A stretch of DNA of 64,000 nt from Bradyrhizobium ottawaense (GTDB lineage Bacteria; Pseudomonadota; Alphaproteobacteria; Rhizobiales; Xanthobacteraceae). The position numbers were made by a program, and so were the translations under genes. Under the pieces are notes generated by a model. It saw nothing but the letters and a program-made list of their open reading frames with translations, was not told the DNA's origin and did no database searches. The stretch is taken from the NCBI RefSeq assembly GCF_900099825.1, contig NZ_LT629693.1, positions 5,653,001 to 5,717,000 on the forward strand. Reading direction: 5' to 3'. This document shows, piece by piece, positions 28,474 to 36,831 of the stretch; the first letter of the stretch is position 1; the number at the start of each line of letters is the position of its first letter.

Positions 28474-28665
28474 CTAGTCACGGGCTGCGCGCGAAGGACG
28501 AGGACCGGTCCAGGCCGGAAGCGCGTCCCATTCGGCCCATCGCATGCGGCGCTCTTCGTCGCCGACCTTGATAAAAACAAATGGCGCATCATCCTGCCCG
28601 GTCTTCGATCCAACGAAGGTGGCGGGAAGTCCGTTCGAATTTCTGATGGTTGCTGTATTTGCCAT
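28474..28665 (-). CDS. Small hypothetical protein
   Basis: 63 aa. A good ribosome-binding site (GGAGA, 6 nt before the ATG) and a compact charged domain (GDEERRMRWAEWDALP) argue that it is real. The N-terminal MANTATIRNSNGLPATFVGSK has no signal peptide. No known domain is recognised; the last dozen residues (Pro/Arg-rich) may be variable. Confidence 0.5.
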   Translation of the reverse strand: MANTATIRNSNGLPATFVGSKTGQDDAPFVFIKVGDEERRMRWAEWDALPAWTGPRPSRAARD

Positions 28666-28720
28666 CTCGTCTCCCGTCCGCCATGCGCGGATGTCGTTGC
28701 CGCAGGTTAATCGATACGGA

Positions 28721-28828
28721 CTACCGCTGAAGTACCACCGCAGCGGCGATCAGCAATCCAAGGAAGATCGGCAGCAGCACCGGCGGCACCAGCCACTCAC
28801 GAATGTCGAATTTTGCGATATTGGGCAT
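28721..28828 (-). CDS. Single-span small membrane protein (35 aa)
   Basis: ATG at 28828, TAG at 28721-28723. A short amphipathic start (MPNIAKFDIREW) precedes one hydrophobic helix (LVPPVLLPIFLGLLIAAAVV) and a terminal LQR. GGCGG lies 6 nt before the start. The soluble start, 20-residue helix and basic end suggest an N-in or N-out single-pass peptide, perhaps a subunit or regulator of a membrane complex. No partner gene is adjacent on the same strand except the 63-aa ORF 55 nt downstream. Confidence 0.6.
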   Translation of the reverse strand: MPNIAKFDIREWLVPPVLLPIFLGLLIAAAVVLQR

Positions 28829-29149
28829 CGAACCGCCTGCTTGGTTGAGGCGGGAGCGCAACGCTCTCAGTCACCGATAACAGCCGGGGGCGGGCGGTGA
28901 TACCGAGCATATAGCAACTCCACCGCCCAATAGCGAGGCGGGAGCGTCGGCCAAATCGGCTTTATTGGCTGTATCTTCAGGCCGGGGTTCTCTATGGTCG
29001 GGGTTCCCTGACGTCCGTCGCCGCCAGAATCAAATTAGCCCGGTTGAGAGTAACTCGATGCATGTGCGCGCCGAACGCGACAAGAGGCAGAGCCGGGTTG
29101 AGGCAGGCCCGGGTCCGAATAGATCCGATCGACCCGGCGGGCGGCTGCG
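28829..29149. other. 321-nt intergenic region
   Basis: Contains GC-rich imperfect inverted repeats (GGGCGGGCGGTG with CACCGCCC near 28890-28930) and nothing resembling a conserved gene. It separates the minus-strand small genes from the plus-strand ORF at 29150. Confidence 0.4.
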
Positions 29150-29398
29150 ATGACCAGTCTGTCGTTGCTGCTGTTCCAGAACGGGTTACCCGACCTTCCC
29201 GTGCTGCTGGTCGAACCTCATCGAAACCGCAGCGGAGTCTGGCGCATCAAGTTCAGCTATGACGCTGACGAGCCGCTCTCGATGGACACCGGGCAGGCGT
29301 CGTCATTGGCGGCCGATCTCCATCAGATGGGCGAAGACCAGTTCGCGGTTGAGATCGACGACGCGGTCAGAAGCGCGACGCGTTACAGCTCGATGTGA
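29150..29398 (+). CDS. Small hypothetical protein
   Basis: 82 aa, acidic. A beta-rich opening (LSLLLFQNGLPDLPVLLVEPH) and a mixed second half (TGQASSLAADLHQMGEDQFAVEIDDAVR) read like a folded domain with normal codon use for this genome. There is no signal peptide and no family is recognised. The ribosome-binding site is weak (GGCGG). Confidence 0.5.
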   Translation: MTSLSLLLFQNGLPDLPVLLVEPHRNRSGVWRIKFSYDADEPLSMDTGQASSLAADLHQMGEDQFAVEIDDAVRSATRYSSM

Positions 29399-29477
29399 CG
29401 GGGGCGTTGCCTGGCCATCAGTATGGGCGACGACGATCGGGCTGGCTGAAAGCCCGCCAACCCGACCGTTCGCACCG

Positions 29478-29690
29478 TCAGTTGGCTGTGTCCGGCATGC
29501 AAGGCGGTACGGAATAAGGCGCCGAGGCGAACGCGCCGACGTTCGGCGCGCGCACACAATTGGCGGCGGTATTGGTCGCCATCGCAGGCTGGGTGTGCCG
29601 CGACGCGGCATTGCCGCGGGCGGCCGAGGCCTCGGTGGTGTAGGTGGCTGCCGCAACCAGGGCTGCGGCGACGAAGGTCAATTTGGTCAT
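29478..29690 (-). CDS. Small secreted hypothetical protein
   Basis: 70 aa from ATG 29690, with GGAGAG 5 nt upstream. A signal peptide (MTKLTFVAAALVAAATYTTEASA|ARG) leaves about 45 mature residues with two cysteines (NCVRAP and PPCMP) that could form one disulfide. No family is recognised. The frame stays open upstream to 29849, but the signal peptide fixes the start. Confidence 0.6.
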   Translation of the reverse strand: MTKLTFVAAALVAAATYTTEASAARGNAASRHTQPAMATNTAANCVRAPNVGAFASAPYSVPPCMPDTAN

Positions 29691-29978
29691 GGTTCTCTCC
29701 GCGCAGTGATCGAAGCCAAACAAGCTCGGCTCCTGAGACCAAGTGCGGTGAACGCCCGCAATTATTTCATCACGCGCGATCACTGAAACGCGAGCGCTTC
29801 GTCGATCGGGATCTGGCCGTGCCGCGCGCCAAGGCGCCATCCGCAGCAATGGTCTTCCGGCATGCCGCGCTTTGGGTTGACACCAGTATCGCCTGCGTTA
29901 CTTTGGCCTTAACCGGGAAGCTTTCCCAAAAAGAACGAAGAAAAGGGCAGGGCACGCCGTGAAACGCGTCATAGCGTC

Positions 29979-31241
29979 TTGACAGGACCCGCGCGGACTT
30001 CCGTGCTCGCGCCATTCCATATCCGCAACTACCGCTTTCAATGGCCTTCCGATCTGCTCACCTCCTGGGCGTTTGAGATCGAGACGCTTGTGCTCGGCTG
30101 GTACATCATGGTCGAGACCGGCTCGGTGCTGCTGCTGACCGTGCTCGCATCGTTGCAATATGTCGGGACGCTGATCGCGCCGATATTCGGAATGATCGGG
30201 GACCGGATGGGGCATCGGGACCTTCTGGCCGTGATGCGCCTTGCCTATACGGCGCTCTCCGCGATCACCATGACGCTCGCACTGACCGGATATCTGTCTC
30301 CGCTCAATGTCATGATCATCGTTGCAATCATGGGCCTGATCCGGCCCTCGGACCTCGGCGTGCGCGGTGCGCTGCTGGCCGACATCATGCCGGCAGGACA
30401 ACTGGTCGGGGCGATCAGCGTTGCGCGCACGACGCAGGACAGCGCGCGCATTGCCGGTGCTTTGACCGGTGCCGGACTGTTTGCGGCTCTCGGCATTGGG
30501 TTTTCCTATGTCGTCATCGTCTGTCTCTATATCGCGGCCACCATCCTGATGTTGTGCCTGACCCGGCCGCCTCAATCGGTTGGTTCGATCGATCATCTGT
30601 CGAGTGGCCTGCTCGGGTCCTCGCTGCTGCGGGACCTGAAAGAGGGCATCGTTTATTCCTGGAGCGGTCCCGGCATGCGTGCAGCGCTCTGCGTCGCGTT
30701 CCTCGCCAATCTGACCGCGTTCCCGCTGACCAACGGACTGCTTCCTTACGTCGCCCGTGAAATCTTCCACACCGACCAGACCGGTCTCGGCTATCTGTCG
30801 GCGAGTTTTGCGGTGGGCTCGCTGATCGGTTCGATCACGGTCAGTCTGGCGGGCGGCTTGCGCATCGCCAGGCTTTTGATCGGCGCCACGCTTGCCTGGT
30901 ACGCGATGCTGCTGGTGTTCGTGGAGCTCAGAACCATGCCGGTCGCGATGGCCTGTCTGGTACTCGCCGGCATCGCCCAGAGCATGTCGATGATTGCGGC
31001 CGCTGTGATCCTGATGCGTACCGCGAGCGCGCATCTTCGCGGCCGGGTGATGGGGGTGCGGATGATGGTGATCTACGGCCTGCCGATCGGCCTGCTCGCG
31101 GCCGGCAGCCTGATCGACCTGATCGGCTATTCGGCGACCGGCACCCTCTATGCGGTCTCGGGGTTCATCGCGATGACGGCGATCGCGCTGCATTGGCGCG
31201 CCGATCTCTGGCCGGAGCACGCGCCGGCGAATGCGCGGTGA
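29979..31241 (+). CDS. MFS transporter, DHA3/EntS-like exporter
   Basis: Up to 420 aa, with 10-12 membrane segments. The start FHIRNYRFQWPSDLLTSWAFEIETLVLGWYI is typical of MFS_3 (EntS-like) carriers, and GMIGDRMGHRDLLAVM is motif A. Family members export siderophores, macrolides or other small molecules. TTG 29979 is the earliest start; GTG 30003 is equally plausible because neither has a strong ribosome-binding site. The gene stands alone, and nothing nearby makes or uses a siderophore. Confidence 0.85.
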   Translation: MTGPARTSVLAPFHIRNYRFQWPSDLLTSWAFEIETLVLGWYIMVETGSVLLLTVLASLQYVGTLIAPIFGMIGDRMGHRDLLAVMRLAYTALSAITMTLALTGYLSPLNVMIIVAIMGLIRPSDLGVRGALLADIMPAGQLVGAISVARTTQDSARIAGALTGAGLFAALGIGFSYVVIVCLYIAATILMLCLTRPPQSVGSIDHLSSGLLGSSLLRDLKEGIVYSWSGPGMRAALCVAFLANLTAFPLTNGLLPYVAREIFHTDQTGLGYLSASFAVGSLIGSITVSLAGGLRIARLLIGATLAWYAMLLVFVELRTMPVAMACLVLAGIAQSMSMIAAAVILMRTASAHLRGRVMGVRMMVIYGLPIGLLAAGSLIDLIGYSATGTLYAVSGFIAMTAIALHWRADLWPEHAPANAR

Positions 31242-31352
31242 AGGCGTGATAGATTCTGGCGCCCAGCGGTCGAGGCGAACGCGAAGCGTTGCGCTGGACT
31301 GTGCACTTATATTTGAATCGCGTCCCGATACTCGGCCGTCTATACAGGGCTC

Positions 31353-31715
31353 ATGTCGCGCCTCGTGTTTCTATTGATTGCTATCGTCCTCTCGCTGCTG
31401 CCGGCTCTCGCGCCCGCTGCGCCGGCCCATAAACGACCAGCCTCACGCTGGCACGGTTACGGCTTCCTGCCGGGCTATCAGCAGCCCCTGAATAACACCC
31501 TTCCGCTTTATGCCCAGAAAGCTGGCGTAGCGCGCTACGCGCGCCAGAACCGGCGACCCTGGTATATCGATCGGACCCCGGAATATTACGGCTACGATGG
31601 CGACTGGCACTATTTCGGCCGACCCGGCTTTTACGGCGGCCGCTACAATGGCGGCAGCTTCGGCCCGTGCTGGACACAGACGCCGATCGGGCCGGTCTGG
31701 AACTGCGGCCGATAA
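31353..31715 (+). CDS. Secreted Tyr/Gly-rich hypothetical protein
   Basis: 120 aa. A signal peptide (MSRLVFLLIAIVLSLLPALAPAAPA) is followed by a mature part with many aromatic residues (YYGYDGDWHYFGRPGFYGGRYNGG) and two Cys near the C-terminus (GPCWTQ and WNCGR). It resembles the small Gly/Tyr-rich envelope proteins abundant in Bradyrhizobium. Function unknown. Confidence 0.65.
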   Translation: MSRLVFLLIAIVLSLLPALAPAAPAHKRPASRWHGYGFLPGYQQPLNNTLPLYAQKAGVARYARQNRRPWYIDRTPEYYGYDGDWHYFGRPGFYGGRYNGGSFGPCWTQTPIGPVWNCGR

Positions 31716-31773
31716 AGCCATGGCTTGGTTCCGGCATCCGGCCGGCCCGCTGCAGGCATCGTTCGGATTTGTG

Positions 31774-32628
31774 TCATCGCGGACGCGCATCCTCTTCCGC
31801 GATTCGCTGCCATAGCGCCCTGATCATGTCCTTCATTCGCAGTGCATCTTGCCAGCGATCCGACAATTCCGCGCCGTCCGGTCCGGTGATCGCATAGGGC
31901 GGCGCGCCGAGTTCGCACAGGAAGGTCAGCACGGCATCGGAGCCCGCGCGTTTGCGCCAGGAGCGGATGGCATATTCCCACCAGCTCATGAACAGATCGA
32001 CCCAACCCTGATGCTGCGGAAAGCCGAGCGAGATTTGCACCTGCTCGCGGCTGGCGATCCGCCCGTGGATTCCCCAGGAGTTGTCGAGAATGCGGTGGAT
32101 CATCGCATGATTGATCTCGTCGACGGGCCAGGCGAACTCGCGACCGACCAGATAGTGCGAGACGTCAGCGGTGAGCCGCAGGTCGGGAAAGCAATCCAGC
32201 AGTTGCAGCGTGAAAAACAGATCGGTGGTCATGCGGTCGCGGTGGGTTTCCACATGCACGGCGACGCCGGCCTGCTCGCCGAGGCGGCGCCAGCCCTCCA
32301 GCAGCGGAATGCAGGCTTCAATCCGCTGCGGCCGCACGTTGGGTTGCAAGTTGACGTGGTCGGCGCCAAGCCTCGCCACCAGCTCCAGCACCGGTTTCAG
32401 GTCGTCGACGTTGGTCGGGTAGCACTGCGCCTGCCAAATCATGCCGTGGTCGCGCAGGAAGGAAGTGACCTCCGCGGCGAAATCAGGATCGATGAACCGG
32501 ACGCCGGCGCCGTCGAAGCCGGCGTCGCGGATCATCGCAAGCTGGGTCTGCAGCGGCCACTCCGCCGCATCCGTCCGCCGCCGCTCCATCGCCCAGAGCG
32601 ACTGCAGGATGCGCAACTGCTGCGCCAT
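31774..32628 (-). CDS. Sugar phosphate isomerase/epimerase-like TIM-barrel protein
   Basis: 284 aa, AP_endonuc_2/xylose-isomerase-like fold. Probable metal-site residues occur in AVHVETHRDR (E and H) and LRLTADVSHYLVG (D and H). Members include hydroxypyruvate isomerase, inosose dehydratase and sugar epimerases. It is the last gene of the PhyH-MHS-TIM unit facing the LacI gene, 27 nt after the transporter, so it likely converts a product of the imported compound. Confidence 0.82.
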   Translation of the reverse strand: MAQQLRILQSLWAMERRRTDAAEWPLQTQLAMIRDAGFDGAGVRFIDPDFAAEVTSFLRDHGMIWQAQCYPTNVDDLKPVLELVARLGADHVNLQPNVRPQRIEACIPLLEGWRRLGEQAGVAVHVETHRDRMTTDLFFTLQLLDCFPDLRLTADVSHYLVGREFAWPVDEINHAMIHRILDNSWGIHGRIASREQVQISLGFPQHQGWVDLFMSWWEYAIRSWRKRAGSDAVLTFLCELGAPPYAITGPDGAELSDRWQDALRMKDMIRALWQRIAEEDARPR

Positions 32629-32655
32629 GACTGCGACCTGTTTCCCGGACCCGAT

Positions 32656-34008
32656 CTAGGCCCGCGCCGGCATCGCCGCCGCCCGCATGGCGACGCCATC
32701 CGTGGTGTTGTCGACCGTGATGCTCTCCTCATAGGTCTCGGGACCGCACCAGATCGCGAACGCCGTGCACGCCGCGAGGAAGGCCGCGTAGCAGGCGACC
32801 GGCCACCAGCTTCCCGACCACGCCACCAGCGCCGCGGCCAGGAACGGCGCCGGACCGCCGGCGAGCAGCGAGCCGAGTTCGCGCGCAAACGCGAAGCCGG
32901 CAAAACGCCGCTGCGGAGGAAACAGCTCGGCGAAGTAGGCGGCCTGCGGGCCGAACATCGCCGCTGTCACCACGGCGCGCGCGCCGATGAAGGCGACCGC
33001 GATCCAGATCCACTCCTTGGTGCCGACCAGGAGGAAGAACGGGAACGCCCATACGATGCCGGCGAGTGCGCCGAACATGTAGACCGGCCGTCGTCCGATG
33101 CGGTCGGAGAGCGCGGCAAACCCCATGATGGTGAACAGCTCGATGACGAAGGCGAGCATCAGCGCGCTCAGCGCCTCGGACTTCGGCACCCCAAGGGTTG
33201 TAATGACATAACTGAGGCCGAACACCGGGAACAGATAGCCGAGACCGTTTTCGGCCAGCCGCGCCCCCAGCACCACGAAGAAGTTTCGCGGATGCCGCTT
33301 CAGCGCTTCCATCGCCGGGTTGCGCTCGATCTTGCCGCGCGCGAGCACGGCTTCGGTGAACACCGGCGTCTCCGTAATCTTCAGGCGAACGTAGATGCCG
33401 ACCATGATCAGCAGGAAGCTGGCCAGGAACGGAATACGCCATCCCCACGACATCAGGTCTTCGCGCGGCAAGAGGGTCACCAGCGCGAAGGCGCCGGCGG
33501 CGAGCAGATTGCCGACGGAGACGCCAAGCGGTGCAAAGCTGCCCCAGAAGCCACGATGCTTCGGTGGCGCGTTCTCGACCAGGAAGATGACCGCGCCGCC
33601 ATATTCGGCGCCGGCTCCCAATCCCTGGACGACGCGCATGGCGACCAGCAGCGCCGGCGCCCAATAGCCGATCTGGGCATAGGTCGGCAGCAAGCCGATC
33701 AGCGTGGTGCCGACGCCGATCATCAACAGCGTCGCCACCAAAACGGGTTTACGCCCGAAGCGGTCGCCCATGATACCGAACAGGACGCCGCCGAGCGGCC
33801 GCACCACGAAGCCGACGCCAAAGGTCAGGAACGCCAGCAGGGTGCCGACCACGGGATCGCTCTTGGGAAAGAACAGCTCGCCGAACACCAATGCCGCGGC
33901 GGTGCCGTACAGGAAGAAATCGTACCATTCGAGCGCGGACCCGATACTGGCCGCCAGGATCACGCGCAAACGCGAGCGATTGTCAGTCTTGGCTGTAATC
34001 TCCGTCAT
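32656..34008 (-). CDS. MFS transporter, metabolite:H+ symporter (MHS) family
   Basis: 450 aa with 12 helices. SIGSALEWYDFFLYGTAAALVFGELFFP is the MHS hallmark, followed by GDRFGRKPVLVATLL. MHS carriers bring in organic acids, betaine, shikimate, proline or related metabolites with protons. It lies between the PhyH and TIM-barrel genes and is probably the importer for their substrate. The 120-nt gap to PhyH contains a hairpin and a tandem repeat. Confidence 0.9.
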   Translation of the reverse strand: MTEITAKTDNRSRLRVILAASIGSALEWYDFFLYGTAAALVFGELFFPKSDPVVGTLLAFLTFGVGFVVRPLGGVLFGIMGDRFGRKPVLVATLLMIGVGTTLIGLLPTYAQIGYWAPALLVAMRVVQGLGAGAEYGGAVIFLVENAPPKHRGFWGSFAPLGVSVGNLLAAGAFALVTLLPREDLMSWGWRIPFLASFLLIMVGIYVRLKITETPVFTEAVLARGKIERNPAMEALKRHPRNFFVVLGARLAENGLGYLFPVFGLSYVITTLGVPKSEALSALMLAFVIELFTIMGFAALSDRIGRRPVYMFGALAGIVWAFPFFLLVGTKEWIWIAVAFIGARAVVTAAMFGPQAAYFAELFPPQRRFAGFAFARELGSLLAGGPAPFLAAALVAWSGSWWPVACYAAFLAACTAFAIWCGPETYEESITVDNTTDGVAMRAAAMPARA

Positions 34009-34058
34009 CGTTTCCCCCGTTTTGATTTTTTGTCATTTTGTTGGATCGTCGCGAGTCT

Positions 34059-34086
34059 TGTCGGATAAGTCGTGTCGGATACGTCG
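34059..34086. repeat. 14-bp tandem duplication
   Basis: TGTCGGATAAGTCG is followed directly by TGTCGGATACGTCG (one mismatch), in the gap between PhyH and MHS genes. It is probably slippage-prone and may be polymorphic. Confidence 0.7.
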
Positions 34087-34094
34087 TCTCGTCG

Positions 34095-34117
34095 GCGCCC
34101 GTGCATGGCACGGGCGC
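34095..34117 (-). other. Strong hairpin between PhyH and MHS genes
   Basis: GCGCCCGTGC-ATG-GCACGGGCGC is a perfect 10-bp stem with a 3-nt loop, 12 nt after the PhyH stop. There is no T-run on the transcribed strand, so it may set relative mRNA levels (stabiliser or weak terminator) rather than end the operon. Confidence 0.55.
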
Positions 34118-34128
34118 ATTCGCAAGCT

Positions 34129-34998
34129 TCAGGCGGCGCGGGTGAAGTAGGATTTCTTCGCCGCGGACTGGGTTTCGTAAATCGATCCCTGCCGCTTGGC
34201 CGGCGGCAGCGGCAGCCGCACCGGAACGTTGGTCATCCGCGGTGCAATGACGGGATCGCCGGACAGCAGGCGGCCGTTGAACTCGTCAAAATCCTTCACG
34301 CCCATCAGCGGCCAGGCGTCGCTGGCGGCGACTTCGTAGAGCAGGAGATTGCGCGGGCGATCCGAGGTGTTCATGGCCGATCCGTGCAAGGCGCGGACAT
34401 GGTGGAACGACATGCTGCCGGCTTTGCCCATGCACGGCACCGCGCGTTCGATTTCGTCCTTGATGGTGTCGGGGTCGATCAGGCCGGCGAAGCAGCCGTC
34501 GTCGCCGTGATGGTTCCAGACCTCGCGGTTGTGCGTGCCCGGCGTCACCAGCATCGGCCCGTTGGCGAGATCGCAATCGTCGAGCAACACGCCGATCGCG
34601 AGCACGTCGTCATTGGTGTGCGGATAGAACGCCCAGTCCTGATGCCATTCGACCGGCGAGCCATACTGCGCCGACTTCATGTTGAGTTTTGATCCGTGCA
34701 GCCGCAGGCCCGGGCCGAGCAGCTTTTTCAGGATCTCGAGCACGGGTTCGCTGCGCACGATCTCGTCGAACAGCTGGTGCACCTTGTGCGGCGTCTTGAT
34801 GCGGCGGACGCGCGGGCTTTCCGCGGTGTGGCCCGGCTCCAGGTCATAGACGTCGGTGTGTTCGAGGGTTTTGGCCGATCCGGCGACCAACTCCGCGATC
34901 ACCGAGCGAATCTGGGAGAGCGTGTCGGCCCCCAGGACCTCAGGCACCACGATCACGCCATCGCGTTGATAAGTCTGCACATCCTTCTCTGAGATCAT
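34129..34998 (-). CDS. Phytanoyl-CoA dioxygenase (PhyH) family Fe(II)/2-oxoglutarate oxygenase
   Basis: 289 aa. The iron triad is visible: H119 and D121 in EWHQDWAFYP, and H205 in HVRALHGSAMN. R216 (DRPRNLL) probably binds 2-oxoglutarate. Bacterial members hydroxylate small substrates such as ectoine, amino acids, phosphonates or hydroxy acids. It is the first gene after the tandem operator region at 35014-35053 and divergent from the LacI gene, so the operon is likely induced by its substrate. Confidence 0.9.
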   Translation of the reverse strand: MISEKDVQTYQRDGVIVVPEVLGADTLSQIRSVIAELVAGSAKTLEHTDVYDLEPGHTAESPRVRRIKTPHKVHQLFDEIVRSEPVLEILKKLLGPGLRLHGSKLNMKSAQYGSPVEWHQDWAFYPHTNDDVLAIGVLLDDCDLANGPMLVTPGTHNREVWNHHGDDGCFAGLIDPDTIKDEIERAVPCMGKAGSMSFHHVRALHGSAMNTSDRPRNLLLYEVAASDAWPLMGVKDFDEFNGRLLSGDPVIAPRMTNVPVRLPLPPAKRQGSIYETQSAAKKSYFTRAA

Positions 34999-35013
34999 CT
35001 GGGCTTATGCTCC

Positions 35014-35053
35014 ATGTTTACGTTGTCATTTGAGATGTTAACGTTGTCATTTG
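35014..35053. promoter_or_regulatory. Two tandem LacI-type operator-like sites
   Basis: ATGTTTACGTTGTCATTTG (35014-35032) and ATGTTAACGTTGTCATTTG (35035-35053) differ at one base and are spaced 21 bp, two helical turns. Each has the central CG and partial dyad TGTTAAC|GTTGTCA expected of LacI-family operators. They lie in the 98-nt gap between the divergent PhyH and LacI genes. Confidence 0.75.
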
Positions 35054-35096
35054 CCATATTCAAGTCGAATCGTGCATTCCTGACCTGCACTCGCTA

Positions 35097-36107
35097 ATGT
35101 CCGCCCAGATGAACATCACAAGCCCCGAAGAGCCCCATTCCGCGCCGACCCTGTCGGCTGTGGCCAAACTGGCCGGCGTATCGTCGATTACCGTGAGCCG
35201 CGTGGTGCGCTTGCCGGATCTGGTGGCGCCGGAAACCAGGGGCCGGGTCGAAGCCGCGATGCGTGAACTCGGCTATGTGCCGAACCAGCTCGCGGTCGGA
35301 CTGGCGAGGGCGCGCACCCGTTCGATCGGCGTGCTGGTGCCAACGATCGCCAACTCGATCTTCGCCGATACGGTGCAGGGCCTGTCCGACGAATTGGAGC
35401 CACTCGGCTATGCCGTGATCCTGGCGCAGTCGCGCTACGACGCTGCGCGCGAAGATCACATGCTCTCGGCGTTGCTGTCGCGGCGCCCCGAGGCGATCAT
35501 CATGGTCGGCTCGCCGGCCACCGAAGACGGAGCGCGGTTGCTGCGGCGCGCGGGAATTCCGGTCGCGGAGACGTGGGATCTTCCGGCGGCGCCGATCGAC
35601 GCTGTCGCCGGCTTCAACAATTACGAAGCCGGCGTTGCGGTGGCGCGCCATCTGGTCGCGCAAGGCCGCAGCAGCCTGGCGTTCATCGGCGGCGACGATC
35701 CGCGTGCTACCCGTCGCTGGAATGGGTTCAACGACACCGCACAAGCGCTTGGCGCCAAGGCGCCGCGCCGGCTGGTGCTGGACCGCAACGCCTCCGGCAG
35801 TGTCGTCGCGCTCGCGGAGTTACCCGGTATCGACGCGGTGTTTGCAGCGAACGATGCGCATGCGATCGGCTTCATGTCCGGTCTGCGAACGGCCGGCTTG
35901 TTGCGCAATGGCCCGGCCGCGGAGCAGCCGGTTGCGATCATCGGCCTCGGTGATCTCGAAATGGGCCGTTTGATCGCGCCAAGTCTCTCCACCATCCGCG
36001 TCAATGGCGATGCGATCGGACGCACCGCTGCAAAATTGATCCTGGCGCGGGAAGGGCCGCGTCATATCGATCTCGGATTTGAACTCGTCCTTCGGGATAG
36101 TGGCTAG
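35097..36107 (+). CDS. LacI family transcriptional regulator
   Basis: 336 aa, full length for the family. The HTH and hinge are in residues 20-70 (SAVAKLAGVSSITVSRVV, then REL-GYVPNQLAVGLA), followed by a type I periplasmic-binding-like effector domain (SIGVLVPTIANSIFADTVQG). It resembles the GntR/gluconate-repressor branch. ATG 35097 is the earliest start; 35109 is possible. Its own promoter lies in the region with the two operator-like sites, so autoregulation and control of the divergent PhyH operon are likely. Confidence 0.92.
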   Translation: MSAQMNITSPEEPHSAPTLSAVAKLAGVSSITVSRVVRLPDLVAPETRGRVEAAMRELGYVPNQLAVGLARARTRSIGVLVPTIANSIFADTVQGLSDELEPLGYAVILAQSRYDAAREDHMLSALLSRRPEAIIMVGSPATEDGARLLRRAGIPVAETWDLPAAPIDAVAGFNNYEAGVAVARHLVAQGRSSLAFIGGDDPRATRRWNGFNDTAQALGAKAPRRLVLDRNASGSVVALAELPGIDAVFAANDAHAIGFMSGLRTAGLLRNGPAAEQPVAIIGLGDLEMGRLIAPSLSTIRVNGDAIGRTAAKLILAREGPRHIDLGFELVLRDSG

Positions 36108-36114
36108 GTGTTTC

Positions 36115-36228
36115 CGTTATTGCGAGGCAACGCGGCGACGCAATCCATGTTTCAGCATGCCGCGCCATGGATGCTTCCGCCTTCGCTCGTTGAGCTACGA
36201 TGGCCGAGTCGCGTCGCCCGCAATGACG
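36115..36228. repeat. Palindromic intergenic repeat, family A copy 2
   Basis: CGTTATTGCGAG at the left and CGCAATGACG at the right form the outer stem; CGACGCAATCCATG and CATGGATGCTTCCG give an imperfect inner stem. It is more diverged than the copies at 1732 and 36752. Confidence 0.7.
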
Positions 36229-36279
36229 AAAGGTGCGACAAATTGGCGCGACGGGCAAATCACCAAAAGTATGTCCAGC

Positions 36280-36745
36280 GCTTCCGCTAAAAATATTTCC
36301 GTTGCAGCGTCGGGCAAATCAGACGTCTAACTCCGCCCGTCTCGCGGCAACCAAGAGGGGCGATCGCGATCGTCACGACCGTGCGGTGAGATGCGGTGGA
36401 CGCAGGGGCGCGACTGACGAGCGCGGCTTTTGCGTACGGCGAAATCGTTTGGGTTCGACGCCCCGGTGCTGGCGTCAAGTTGGCGGAAGCGAAAGCTGAC
36501 GTTGATGATGGTGGCAATAAAGCCGGTCACCAGGACGAAATCGTATAAGCCGTAAAGCCATTGCGTGGGGGAGGCCGGTGTGTTCACCGCTGAACCTGTA
36601 TGCTCGTGGGCGCACTTTCCTTGTGCATCATGCCTGCGAGACCGCGGGTGCAGCGCGCACCCGGTCTTCCCCGCGCCCTCTGATTTCGAGGGCAAGGTTT
36701 TTTGCAAAACTTCGGGCGATCAGCGCCGCGAGAACGCGGGCGCAT
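36280..36745. other. Non-coding, probably repetitive DNA
   Basis: Several overlapping open frames exist here (e.g. 36327-36707 minus) but none has a ribosome-binding site or protein-like composition. A peptide such as RQLDASTGASNP on the minus strand is familiar to me as a recurrent spurious ORF in Bradyrhizobium-type genomes, suggesting that this is a copy of a dispersed repeat. That recognition is from memory and needs a search. Confidence 0.45.
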
Positions 36746-36751
36746 GTCAGT

Positions 36752-36831
36752 CGTCATTGCGAGCGCCAGCGAAGCAATCCGTCGCGCCGCGCAAAGAAAG
36801 AATGGATTGCTTCGCTTCGCTCGCGATGACG
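36752..36831. repeat. Palindromic intergenic repeat, family A copy 3 (inverted)
   Basis: CGTCATTGCGAG and CTCGCGATGACG form the ends; the interior CAAAGAAAGAATGGATTGCTTCGC is the reverse complement of the interior of copy 1 (1732-1817), so this copy lies in the opposite orientation. Confidence 0.85.

Noticed and set aside
29877..29905. TTGACA near 29877 as promoter of the MFS gene
   Set aside because: The -35 is perfect but at 17-nt spacing the -10 is ACTTTG, too weak to call.
31849..34068. 739-codon plus-strand open frame across the TIM-barrel and MHS genes
   Set aside because: It is antisense to two genes with clear family motifs and has no recognisable domain.
36327..36707. 126-codon minus-strand frame in the repeat island
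   Set aside because: Composition and position match a recurrent spurious frame in repetitive DNA; no ribosome-binding site.
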